The notes under the pieces were generated by a model. That model worked only from the letters and a program-made list of their open reading frames with translations, was not told the origin of the DNA and searched no databases. Below, one piece after another: positions 5,399 through 12,224 of a stretch of 14,087 nucleotides of DNA (position 1 is the first letter of the stretch; each line of letters opens with the position of its first letter). Position numbers and translations under genes: made by a program. Origin of the DNA: Chthoniobacterales bacterium (GTDB lineage: Bacteria > Verrucomicrobiota > Verrucomicrobiia > Chthoniobacterales > UBA10450); contig JAICXG010000049.1 of the NCBI GenBank assembly GCA_025980625.1, positions 1 through 14,087 of the forward strand. The letters are read 5' to 3'.

Positions 5399-7270
5399 AT
5401 GTGCGGAATCGTCGGATATGTCGGCAACGCCGAGGCCGCGCCCATCCTGCTCGATGGGCTGCGGCGGCTCGAGTACCGCGGTTACGATTCTGCCGGAATC
5501 GCGATCGTTGATCGGGATCATGTCGAGACGCGCAAGTGCGCCGGGCGCATCTCCGGTTTGTTGAAGATGGTGGCGGACGCGCCGGCCAGCGGCACTTACG
5601 GGATCAGTCACACCCGCTGGGCCACGCACGGGAAGCCGACCGACCAGAATGCCCACCCGCATTTCGACGAGAGCGGCAAGCTCGCCCTCGTCCACAACGG
5701 CGTGATCGAGAATTTCCAGGAGATCAAGGACGCGCTTCTGCGGGAAGGAGAACATCATTTCACTTCCGAGACCGACACAGAGGTGCTGGCGCATCTCGTT
5801 GGGAAAATTTATGACGAGTCGGCCGTCGGCGTGGCCGATCCGCGCCGGCACAAAGCGCTGCTGGTCGAGGCGCTGCGGACGGCGCTGCAACAGGTCATCG
5901 GCACCTACGGGATTGCGATGGTGCACGCCGATGTGCCCGACTTTATCGTTGGCGCGCGGCGGGGCAGTCCGCTCGTGCTCGGGGTGGGGAAGGATGAAAA
6001 TTTTCTCGCGAGCGACGTGAGCGCGATCGTCGCTTACACCCGCGACGCGGTTTACCTGAACGACTTCGATCTGGTCGCAGTCGAGCGCGACAAATTCGAG
6101 ATCAGCTCGCTCGCGGGCGAGCGCGGGGACCGGGCGATCAGCAAGGTCGAGTTCACCGCCGAAGACATCAAGAAGGGCGATTACCCGCACTACATGCTGA
6201 AGGAGATCTTCGAGCAGCCCGGCTCGGTGCGCGATGCGATGCGCGGCCGGCTCAGTCTCGATGAATGCACCGCCAAGCTCGGCGGGTTGAACATGACCGC
6301 GGCGCAGTTGCGCGAGGTCGGGCGAATTGTGCTCACCGGGTGCGGCACCGCGCTGCATGCCGGGATGGTGGGCGAATATCTCATCGAGCAATTGGCCAAC
6401 ATTCCGACCGAGGTGGAATACGCGAGCGAGTTCCGCCATCGCAACACGCCGATGACGAACGACACGCTCGTCTTCGCGATCAGCCAGAGCGGGGAGACAG
6501 CGGACACGTTAGGCGCGTTACGCGAGAGCCAGCGCAAAGGTTTTCGAACGTTAGGCATCTGCAACAACGTCGCGAGCACGATCGCGCGGGAGAGCGACGG
6601 CGGGGTTTACATGCACGCCGGGCCAGAGATCGGGGTGGCGGCGACGAAATCGTTTACCTCCCAGGTGGTGATCCTGACCCTGATTGGCTTATTGTTAGGC
6701 CGGATGCGCCATCTCTCGAGCGCGGAGGGAACGCGGATCATTGAGGCGCTCGAAGCTTTGCCGGAAAAGATCGAGCAAGTTTTAAAGCTGAGCGATGCGA
6801 TCAAAGCCATCGCACAGAAATATGCCGAGGCGAGCGGCGTGCTTTTCTTCGGCCGCCAGCTCAATTTCCCGATCGCACTCGAGGCGGCGCTGAAGGTCAA
6901 AGAAATCACCTATCTCTACGCCGAAGGGCATCCGAGCGCGGAGCTGAAGCACGGGGTGATCGCGCTCGTCAAGCCGGAGCTGCCGTCGGTTTTCATCACG
7001 CCGGATGACGCGCTCTTTTCGAAAAACCTGAACAACATCGAGCAGGTGCGGGCGCGCAAAGGACCGATCATCACGGTCACGACCGAGAGCGGCGCCGCCA
7101 AGCTGAAGGAGATTGCCGACGACATCATGATCGTGCCCAATGCCGAAGATGTCGTGATGCCAGTGCTGAGCGTGGTCCCGCTCCAGCTCTTTGCCTATCA
7201 TCTCGCGGTCGCGCTCGGGCGCGACGTGGATAAGCCACGCAATCTGGCGAAGAGCGTGACGGTCGAATAA
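5399..7270 (+). CDS. glmS: Glutamine-fructose-6-phosphate aminotransferase (isomerizing)
   Basis: GlmS makes glucosamine-6-phosphate from fructose-6-phosphate and glutamine, the first step towards UDP-GlcNAc for peptidoglycan and lipopolysaccharide. The start at ATG 5399 is fixed because Cys2 must become the N-terminal nucleophile (MCGIVGYVG). The protein is 623 residues, against about 609 in E. coli. The glutaminase domain (2 to about 240) has R73-W74, N100-G101 and D126 in SETDTEV. Two SIS sugar-isomerase domains follow, starting at GCGTALHAG and FGRQLNFP. The C-terminus KPRNLAKSVTVE keeps the catalytic Lys (K618). The frame is open upstream of ATG 5399 but only through the repeat region. 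Three TTA-GGC Leu-Gly pairs in the middle carry the dispersed word (6508, 6550, 6694). The neighbouring glsB-like gene is convergent, so glmS is probably monocistronic. Confidence 0.97.
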   Translation: MCGIVGYVGNAEAAPILLDGLRRLEYRGYDSAGIAIVDRDHVETRKCAGRISGLLKMVADAPASGTYGISHTRWATHGKPTDQNAHPHFDESGKLALVHNGVIENFQEIKDALLREGEHHFTSETDTEVLAHLVGKIYDESAVGVADPRRHKALLVEALRTALQQVIGTYGIAMVHADVPDFIVGARRGSPLVLGVGKDENFLASDVSAIVAYTRDAVYLNDFDLVAVERDKFEISSLAGERGDRAISKVEFTAEDIKKGDYPHYMLKEIFEQPGSVRDAMRGRLSLDECTAKLGGLNMTAAQLREVGRIVLTGCGTALHAGMVGEYLIEQLANIPTEVEYASEFRHRNTPMTNDTLVFAISQSGETADTLGALRESQRKGFRTLGICNNVASTIARESDGGVYMHAGPEIGVAATKSFTSQVVILTLIGLLLGRMRHLSSAEGTRIIEALEALPEKIEQVLKLSDAIKAIAQKYAEASGVLFFGRQLNFPIALEAALKVKEITYLYAEGHPSAELKHGVIALVKPELPSVFITPDDALFSKNLNNIEQVRARKGPIITVTTESGAAKLKEIADDIMIVPNAEDVVMPVLSVVPLQLFAYHLAVALGRDVDKPRNLAKSVTVE

Positions 7271-7292
7271 TCGCTTTGCTCGTCGTTAGGCG

Positions 7293-7547
7293 CTAACCTC
7301 GTTTCCCGGCAATCAAGCGGTAAATGAGCAGAAGAACCATCGCGCCGATGATGGATAGGATCCAGCCCGCGGTATAGCCCGGTCCCCAGATCAGGCGGCC
7401 GATCCAGGTCCCGACGAACGCGCCCGCGATGCCGAGCAGAATTGTGATGATGCAACCGCCGGGATCTCTTCCCGGCATCAGGAGCTTGGCGATTCCGCCA
7501 ACGATTAAACCGATGATCAGTGTCCAGATGATTACGCCCAGAGTCAT
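7293..7547 (-). CDS. GlsB/YeaQ/YmgE-family small membrane protein (transglycosylase-associated)
   Basis: An 84-residue protein with three hydrophobic helices: about 3-24, 33-53 and 60-79. The family motifs are visible: GGIAKLLMPGRDPGGCIITILLGIAGAFVGTWIG, then a last helix ending in basic residues (KRG). Members are linked to general stress responses, but their biochemistry is not settled. ATG is at 7547. AGGA seven bases upstream is the only convincing Shine-Dalgarno sequence in the window, and it is built from a GTTAGG copy of the dispersed word. The same stretch also reads as TAGGAT six bases before ATG, with TTGCCC 18 bases further up, so a leaderless start cannot be excluded. It converges with glmS, leaving 22 bases between stops, partly occupied by GTTAG-GCG-CTAAC. 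Confidence 0.88.
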   Translation of the reverse strand: MTLGVIIWTLIIGLIVGGIAKLLMPGRDPGGCIITILLGIAGAFVGTWIGRLIWGPGYTAGWILSIIGAMVLLLIYRLIAGKRG

Positions 7548-7862
7548 GGGCTCATCCTAACGAGGCGCGGGCGAGCAGGGCAATACTTTTAATCGCTCAT
7601 CGCGAGCCCGCACCAAAGCAGTCGTGCGCATGGTCACGCAGCAAACTTTGTCGTCGGTGAGGGACCTCGCAATTGCAATCTGTGCATTGTCGTTAGGCGT
7701 AGACGTTCTCCGCCATCGGCAGGTCCTTCGCCCGGCTTCGCCGATTCGCGACGACATCGGCATTGCCGCTCAACCTTTTGCTTGTTTGCCCGTTGCGCGC
7801 GCGGCAAAGTTGCTCGCGTGATTTCGGCGGCGACGAACTCCAGCTGATTTCCTCACGCCGCC
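7548..7862. other. Divergent intergenic region between the glsB-like and cyclase-like genes
   Basis: The 315 bases hold two copies of the dispersed word (CCTAAC at 7556-7561, GTTAGG at 7692-7697). There is also a six-base inverted repeat TTTGCC/GGCAAA (7785-7790/7803-7808) with a 12-base spacer, which could be an operator but is short enough to be chance. Both flanking promoters must lie here. I can propose one only for the glsB-like gene: TTGCCC (minus strand, 7578-7583) and TAGGAT (7554-7559). The short open frames in this stretch look like random GC-rich frames, and I call none of them. Confidence 0.5.
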
Positions 7863-10292
7863 ATGTCCGACGCACAAAAGAGTCTTCGCCTCGAGATCGC
7901 CCACGTCCTCTTCGTCGACATCGTCGGTTATTCGAAGTTCTTGATCGACGAACAGGCCGAGGCCTTGCAGGAGCTGAACGAAATCGTGCGCAAGACCGAC
8001 GCGACCCAGGAAGCGGAAGCGTCGGGCCAACTCATTATTCTTCCCACGGGCGATGGCATGGCCCTGGTTTTCACCGGCTCGGTTGAATGTCCGGTCGAGT
8101 GCGCGCTCCAGATCAACCAGGCCTTGCGCGCGCAGCCCAGTCTGCCGGTGCGGATGGGAATCCACAGCGGACCGGTGCATCACGTCGCCGATGTCAACCA
8201 GCGGGAAAACATCGCCGGCGCCGGGATTAATATCGCGCAGCGAGTGATGGATTGCGGTGATGCCGGTCACATCCTCGTCTCGAAACGCGTGGCCGACGAT
8301 CTCGCGCAATATCGTCGTTGGCAGCCGTACCTGCACGACCTCGGCGACATCGAAGTGAAGCACGGAGTTGTCGTCTCGGTGGTGAATCTTTACGCTGATG
8401 TGATTGGCAATCCGGAGCCGCCGGAGCAGTTTAAAAACATCGCGCAGCGAGCGTCCGCGGCAGGCGCGACAGTGGCGCGAGGGATTCCGTGGCACGAGCT
8501 CGTGCTCGCGCTCCTGCTTATCGCGGCACTCATTATCGGTGGCGTTTTCTTTTTCCGCCATCGCGCTCAGCAAACTATGGCTCGAGCAAACGCCGCTGCC
8601 TCACCCGTCGCCGCTGCCATCCCGGAAAAGAGCATCGCGGTGTTGCCGTTTGAAAACCTGAGCAGCGAAAAGGCGAATGCCTACTTTGCGGATGGCATTC
8701 AGGATGAAATCCTGACCCGCTTATCCAAGATCGCGGATCTAAAAGTGATCTCCCGCACTTCCACCCAGCATTATAAGAGCGCGCCGGAAAATTTGCCCGA
8801 GATCGCCAGACAGCTTGGCGTCGCCCATATCCTGGAAGGAAGCGTGCAGAAGAGCGGCGACGCGGTGCGGGTGAATGTGCAACTCATTAAGGCAGCGAAT
8901 GACTCTCATATTTGGGCCGATACCTTTGATCGCAAACTGACTGACATCTTTTCAGTCGAGAGCGAGATATCCAAAGCCATTGCCGAGCAGTTACGGGCAA
9001 AACTGACCGGCGAGGAAAAGCAAGTCATTGCTGCCAAACCGACGAACAATCCGGAGGCTTACGATGCCTATCTGCGGGGACTGGCTTATACCCTCGAACC
9101 TGGAAACATACCCGCGACCGCTCTGGCCGCGCAGAAGTATCTTAGAGAAGCGGTGCGGTTGGATCCGAAGTTGGCGCTCGGCTGGGCGCTGCTCTCCTAC
9201 GTCGACTCGCGCGGCTATCGCACCACCAGCCTTCAACCCACCGTCGCGCTCCGGGATGAGGCCCGACAGGCAGCCGACACCGCACTCACTCTTGAGCCTG
9301 ATCTCGGTGAGGCGGTACTGGCGAAAGGCTTTTATCTCTACGCCTGCTTGAAGGATTATGATGCCGCCGTGAGTTACTTTAAGCAGGCACGTCAGTTCCT
9401 GCCTAATAGCAGCCGCATTCCTGAGTCACTGGCTTATGTCACGCGGCGGCGAGGTCAGTGGGACCAGACTGAGAGTTACTTCAATGAAGCCGAGCGCCTG
9501 GACCCGCGCAATGTCGACCTGCTCACGCAGCACGCGCTCTCCTACATCGCGCTTCGTGCTTTCCCTCAAGCCCTGCGCAAGCTTGATCAGGTCCTCAATA
9601 TCACACCGGATAACGTGGATATCGTCGCGCTGAAAGGAAGTATCGCCCAAGCCGAGGGCGACCTGCCGCGGGCCGCCGCGATGCTCGGTCCGCTGCGCGC
9701 AAATGCGAACGACGCCAACCCGGTGGAAGCACAGAGTTACCAGGCGATCCTGGAGCGACGCCCCGGAGAAATCATCCCCCGGTTAAAGGAACGACTGGGC
9801 AAACCCGATCCAGCATTGGGTTACATCAATGGCGAACTGCGCTTGTGGTTAGGCTGGGCGCAAGCAGTCGCAGGCGACCATGCTGCCGCCGAGGAAACCT
9901 GGCGCGAGGCGCGCGGCGAACTGGAAGGTTTCCTAAAAGAACAGCCGGAAAACTTTGTTCTGATTGGCGATCTCGCCCTCACTAACATGTTCCTCGGTGA
10001 TAAGTCGACCGCACTGGCCCTGGCGGAAAGGGCCATGACCGTGCTCCCGGTCGAGAAAGACGTTGTGAGTGGTCCCTATCCGATCGAGATCCTCGCGCGG
10101 GTAGCGGCCGGCACGGGCGAGGCCGACCGCGCCATCGCCGCTTTGCAGAAAGTACTCGCGACGCCGTATTCAGGCGCGCTTGCTTCAAACGTGCCGCTTA
10201 CTCGAGCGCTGCTTCGGCTCGATCCGATGTTCGATTCGCTCCGGAATGATCCGCGGTTCCAAAAACTGGCGGCCTCGCCCGCGCGCAAGTGA
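7863..10292 (+). CDS. Class III cyclase-like domain, membrane helix, TolB-N-like domain and TPR repeats
   Basis: An 809-residue predicted inner-membrane signalling protein. Residues 10 to about 180 form a class III nucleotidyl cyclase domain: metal aspartates D19 (FVDIVGYS) and D64 (PTGDGMALVF), plus the transition-state pair N123/R127 (NIAQR). The two positions that recognise adenine in canonical cyclases differ: Lys is L60 and Asp is N116. Cyclase activity or substrate is therefore uncertain. One helix spans about 212-231. A TolB N-terminal/FlgO-like domain runs from about 255 to 380 (KSIAVLPFENLSSEKANAYFADGIQDEI..., HILEGSVQKSGDAVRVNVQL). TPR-like helices fill 390-800. The topology implied is a cytoplasmic cyclase and an exported sensor or scaffold. 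No Shine-Dalgarno sequence is seen at ATG 7863. Nothing adjacent names a partner. Confidence 0.85.
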   Translation: MSDAQKSLRLEIAHVLFVDIVGYSKFLIDEQAEALQELNEIVRKTDATQEAEASGQLIILPTGDGMALVFTGSVECPVECALQINQALRAQPSLPVRMGIHSGPVHHVADVNQRENIAGAGINIAQRVMDCGDAGHILVSKRVADDLAQYRRWQPYLHDLGDIEVKHGVVVSVVNLYADVIGNPEPPEQFKNIAQRASAAGATVARGIPWHELVLALLLIAALIIGGVFFFRHRAQQTMARANAAASPVAAAIPEKSIAVLPFENLSSEKANAYFADGIQDEILTRLSKIADLKVISRTSTQHYKSAPENLPEIARQLGVAHILEGSVQKSGDAVRVNVQLIKAANDSHIWADTFDRKLTDIFSVESEISKAIAEQLRAKLTGEEKQVIAAKPTNNPEAYDAYLRGLAYTLEPGNIPATALAAQKYLREAVRLDPKLALGWALLSYVDSRGYRTTSLQPTVALRDEARQAADTALTLEPDLGEAVLAKGFYLYACLKDYDAAVSYFKQARQFLPNSSRIPESLAYVTRRRGQWDQTESYFNEAERLDPRNVDLLTQHALSYIALRAFPQALRKLDQVLNITPDNVDIVALKGSIAQAEGDLPRAAAMLGPLRANANDANPVEAQSYQAILERRPGEIIPRLKERLGKPDPALGYINGELRLWLGWAQAVAGDHAAAEETWREARGELEGFLKEQPENFVLIGDLALTNMFLGDKSTALALAERAMTVLPVEKDVVSGPYPIEILARVAAGTGEADRAIAALQKVLATPYSGALASNVPLTRALLRLDPMFDSLRNDPRFQKLAASPARK

Positions 10293-10328
10293 TAAAAGGG
10301 CTCACTCGCGCCGGAGTAAGAAGTAGCA

Positions 10329-10349
10329 GGCGCTTTCATCGTTAGCGCC
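10329..10349. terminator. Possible bidirectional terminator hairpin between convergent genes
   Basis: GGCGCT (10329-10334) and AGCGCC (10344-10349) form a six-base stem with a nine-base loop. It lies in the 60-base gap between the stops of the cyclase-like gene and serA. Position is the main argument. No T-run follows on either strand, so intrinsic termination is doubtful. Confidence 0.35.
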
Positions 10350-10352
10350 GAG

Positions 10353-11936
10353 TTACAACTCCACCACTTGGGCGCTGTGGATGTCTTCGCTGGCGGCGAT
10401 CTTGGATAGCAGTTCCGCGTCCGGTGCGGTGTCGAGATTGAGCACGGTAAGGGCGCGGCCGCCGGCCTGGTTCCGGCTCAGCGACATGGTCGCGATATTC
10501 ACGCCGTGCTCGCCTAACAATGTCCCGATCCGCCCGATAATTCCGGGACGATCGGTGTTTTCGAGCACGAGCAGCACGCCACTTGGTCGCGCTTCGACCG
10601 GGCGACTGTTGATGCTGACGATGCGCGGCGTAGCGCCGAAGAATGCGCCCGCGACCGAAACGGTTTTGCCTTCCGCCTCGGCTGTAAGCTCGAGCAGATC
10701 GCTGTAATCGCCCGGCGCGCTCAGGCGCGACTCGGTGACCTTTAAGCCTAACGATTCGGCGAACGCCGGCGCGTTCACTTCGTTGACGTCGTCGCCCCCG
10801 GCGAGATGAAGGAAACCCTTCAGAATTGAGCGGGTGATCGCGGTGGTGTCGACCTCGTTCACCTTGCCGCTGTAGTTGATGTGCAGGCTTTCGACACGCT
10901 TCGGCGCCACCTGCGAGAGAAAGCGCCCGAGTTTTTCTCCGAAGCGCAAATGCGGGCCGACGATCGCGAGCGTCCGGGCGTCAAGGTTTGGCATATTGAT
11001 CGCGTTCCGGATCGTGCCCTCGAGCAGCGCCGCCCGAATCGCCTGCGCGATTTCAATCCCGACACTCTCCTGCGCTTCCACCGTCGAGGCGCCGAGGTGC
11101 GGAGTGAGAATGAGATTCGGCAGACTGCGCAACGGCGAGTCGTTAGGCAGCGGTTCCATCTCGAAGACATCGAGCGCGGCGGCCGCGAGCTGGCCCTTGC
11201 CTAACGACTCAAGGAGCGCGACCTCGTCGATCAATCCGCCCCGGGCACAATTGATCAGGCGCGCGCCGCGCTTCGTTTTCGTTAGGCGAACGGCATTGAG
11301 CAAGTGGTGGGTCTCGGGCGTGAGCGGGGTGTGCAGGGTGATGAAATCGGCCAGCGGCAGGAGCTCATCGAGGTCCTCGATCAATTCCACTTGCAGCGAG
11401 CGCGCGCGGCTGGAGGAAAGGTAAGGATCGTAAGCCAGAACCCGCATCCCGAAAGCGATCGCGCGCCGGCTCAGCTCGGAGCCGATGCGCCCCATGCCAA
11501 TGATGCCTAACGTTTTGTTGTAAAGCTCGGTGCCTTCGAATTGTTTCCGGTCCCAGCGCCCGATTTGCAAGTTGGCATGCGCCTGCGGGATCTTGCGCGC
11601 CACGCAGAGCAGGAGCGAGAAGGCATGCTCCGCGGTTGAAATGGTATTGCCGCCGGGCGTGTTCATCACGATCACGCCGCGCCGGGTCGCCGTTTCCACA
11701 TCGACGTTGTCGACGCCGACTCCGGCGCGCCCGACCACGCGGAGCCGTGTCGCTGCGTGCAGAATCGGCGCGGTCACTTTCGTTTCGCTTCGCACCACGA
11801 TCGCGCTGAACTCGGGAATGACCTTGATCAGTTCCGCTTCGCTCAAGCCGGTCTGGACGCTCACCTCCAACTTGCCCGCGGCGGATAATTCCTCGATGCC
11901 GCGTGACGAAATCCGATCTGCCACCAACACTTTCAC
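10353..11936 (-). CDS. serA: D-3-phosphoglycerate dehydrogenase, long form with ACT domain
   Basis: SerA oxidises 3-phosphoglycerate with NAD+, the first step of serine synthesis in the cytoplasm. The 527-residue protein has the long three-part layout. The catalytic and Rossmann domains carry G147-M-G-R-I-G152, with catalytic Arg232 (CARGG), Glu261 (MEP) and His280 (TPHLGAST). An intervening ASB-type domain covers about 320-445. A C-terminal ACT domain starts at about 453 (LVLENTDRPGIIGRIGTLLGEHGVNIATMSL), which in relatives binds serine for feedback control. The start is GTG at 11936; an in-frame TAG lies only two codons upstream, so there is no alternative further up. No Shine-Dalgarno sequence is seen; TACAAT lies six bases before GTG. 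Five copies of the dispersed word sit in frame, mostly as TTA-GGC Leu-Gly. Confidence 0.96.
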   Translation of the reverse strand: MKVLVADRISSRGIEELSAAGKLEVSVQTGLSEAELIKVIPEFSAIVVRSETKVTAPILHAATRLRVVGRAGVGVDNVDVETATRRGVIVMNTPGGNTISTAEHAFSLLLCVARKIPQAHANLQIGRWDRKQFEGTELYNKTLGIIGMGRIGSELSRRAIAFGMRVLAYDPYLSSSRARSLQVELIEDLDELLPLADFITLHTPLTPETHHLLNAVRLTKTKRGARLINCARGGLIDEVALLESLGKGQLAAAALDVFEMEPLPNDSPLRSLPNLILTPHLGASTVEAQESVGIEIAQAIRAALLEGTIRNAINMPNLDARTLAIVGPHLRFGEKLGRFLSQVAPKRVESLHINYSGKVNEVDTTAITRSILKGFLHLAGGDDVNEVNAPAFAESLGLKVTESRLSAPGDYSDLLELTAEAEGKTVSVAGAFFGATPRIVSINSRPVEARPSGVLLVLENTDRPGIIGRIGTLLGEHGVNIATMSLSRNQAGGRALTVLNLDTAPDAELLSKIAASEDIHSAQVVEL

Positions 11937-11942
11937 GATCTA

Positions 11943-11970
11943 ATTGTAGGGCGGGCGCTTCGCCTGCCCA
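11943..11970 (-). promoter_or_regulatory. Putative serA promoter, leaderless arrangement, inside a REP-like hairpin
   Basis: On the minus strand TGGGCA (11970-11965, four of six to the -35 consensus) lies 16 bases before TACAAT (11948-11943, five of six to the -10 consensus). The GTG of serA comes six bases later. The -35 and spacer coincide with the hairpin at 11949-11969. The -10 box overlaps the last codons of the reading frame left from the upstream USP remnant. Confidence 0.4.
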
Positions 11971-12005
11971 GCTTTTCTGGTCGAGCAGGCGGGCGCTTGC
12001 CCTGC
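11949..12005. repeat. Pair of REP-like GC-rich hairpins upstream of serA
   Basis: The first hairpin, GGGCGGGCG-CTT-CGCCTGCCC (11949-11969), has a nine-base stem with one mismatch. The second (11985-12005) has an inner stem GGGC-GCTT-GCCC at 11991-12002 and ends in CCTGC. Both share the 11-mer GGCGGGCGCTT (11950-11960 and 11988-11998), so they are two copies of one element about 38 bases apart. They differ in sequence from the pair before glmS but share its style. They lie inside what was the 3' end of the APC-USP reading frame. Confidence 0.55.
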
Positions 12006-12224
12006 AATCGTCGGCAGGGCGCGAGGCGACGTGATCCGCAGATGACCAACCGCATCGAGTCCGGCGGATGCTGCGCGATCTGGCGTCGCGACGCTGCCCG
12101 TGAGTAGATCAGCGATCGTGCGCCGCTGCGAGGCGCCGAGAATCATGTAATCGACGCCTAACGTCGCCGCGAGATCCAGGATCGGATGGGCAAGTTGTTT
12201 CTCGGGATAAAGAAACGACGTAAG

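Larger units (their letters stand above)
522..12163. repeat. Dispersed non-palindromic word GCCTAACGA (25 core copies)
   Basis: The core CCTAAC occurs forward at 522, 651, 1226, 1486, 1913, 2475, 2625, 3020, 4558, 7556, 10513, 10747, 11200, 11506 and 12157. It occurs reversed (GTTAGG) at 3739, 5187, 6508, 6550, 6694, 7285, 7692, 9848, 11142 and 11281. Twenty-two copies have G before the core, 21 have G after it, 18 have both, and 13 fit the full nine bases. Both orientations and both coding strands are used. It is absent from the first 520 bases, from 7.7-9.8 kb and from the last 1.9 kb. Copies lie in genes and spacers. The function is unknown. Confidence 0.8.
11940..12224 (-). pseudogene. 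Remnant of a second universal stress protein domain, in frame behind the APC-USP stop
   Basis: After the TGA at 12227-12225, the same frame stays open to a TAG at 11942-11940. It first reads YPEKQLAHPILDLAATLGV, then DYMILGASQRRTIADLLTGS. That is the last helix, beta-4 strand and ATP-loop of a USP domain, with the G..GS motif kept. Over 31 residues it matches the end of the first USP domain (VDIAATVGASRLILG...) at 14 positions, so it is an old paralogue, not a fresh duplication. The beginning of the domain is missing. Beyond TGSVAT the sequence loses resemblance and runs into REP-like hairpins. It could be a decayed second domain or, less likely, a separately translated peptide from the ATG at 12146. 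Confidence 0.6.

Noticed and set aside
5360..6439. A long minus-strand open frame of 359 codons opposite glmS
   Set aside because: It lies wholly antisense to a certain gene, has Arg/His/Ala-rich low-complexity composition and no recognisable motif. Such frames are common opposite GC-rich genes.
7557..7821. Small genes in the spacer between the glsB-like and cyclase-like genes (frames on both strands)
   Set aside because: Their translations are Arg/Ser-rich with no hydrophobic or domain pattern and no ribosome site, so they look like chance frames.
7770..8573. A minus-strand open frame of 267 codons opposite the start of the cyclase-like gene
   Set aside because: It is antisense to a well-supported coding region, resembles no family I know, and is explained by codon bias of the real gene.
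522..12163. An integron cassette array made of GCCTAAC/GTTAGGC sites
   Set aside because: All copies but one lack an inverted partner, most lie inside conserved housekeeping genes, spacing is irregular, and there is no integrase. Only the hairpin at 3684-3745 keeps any attC resemblance.
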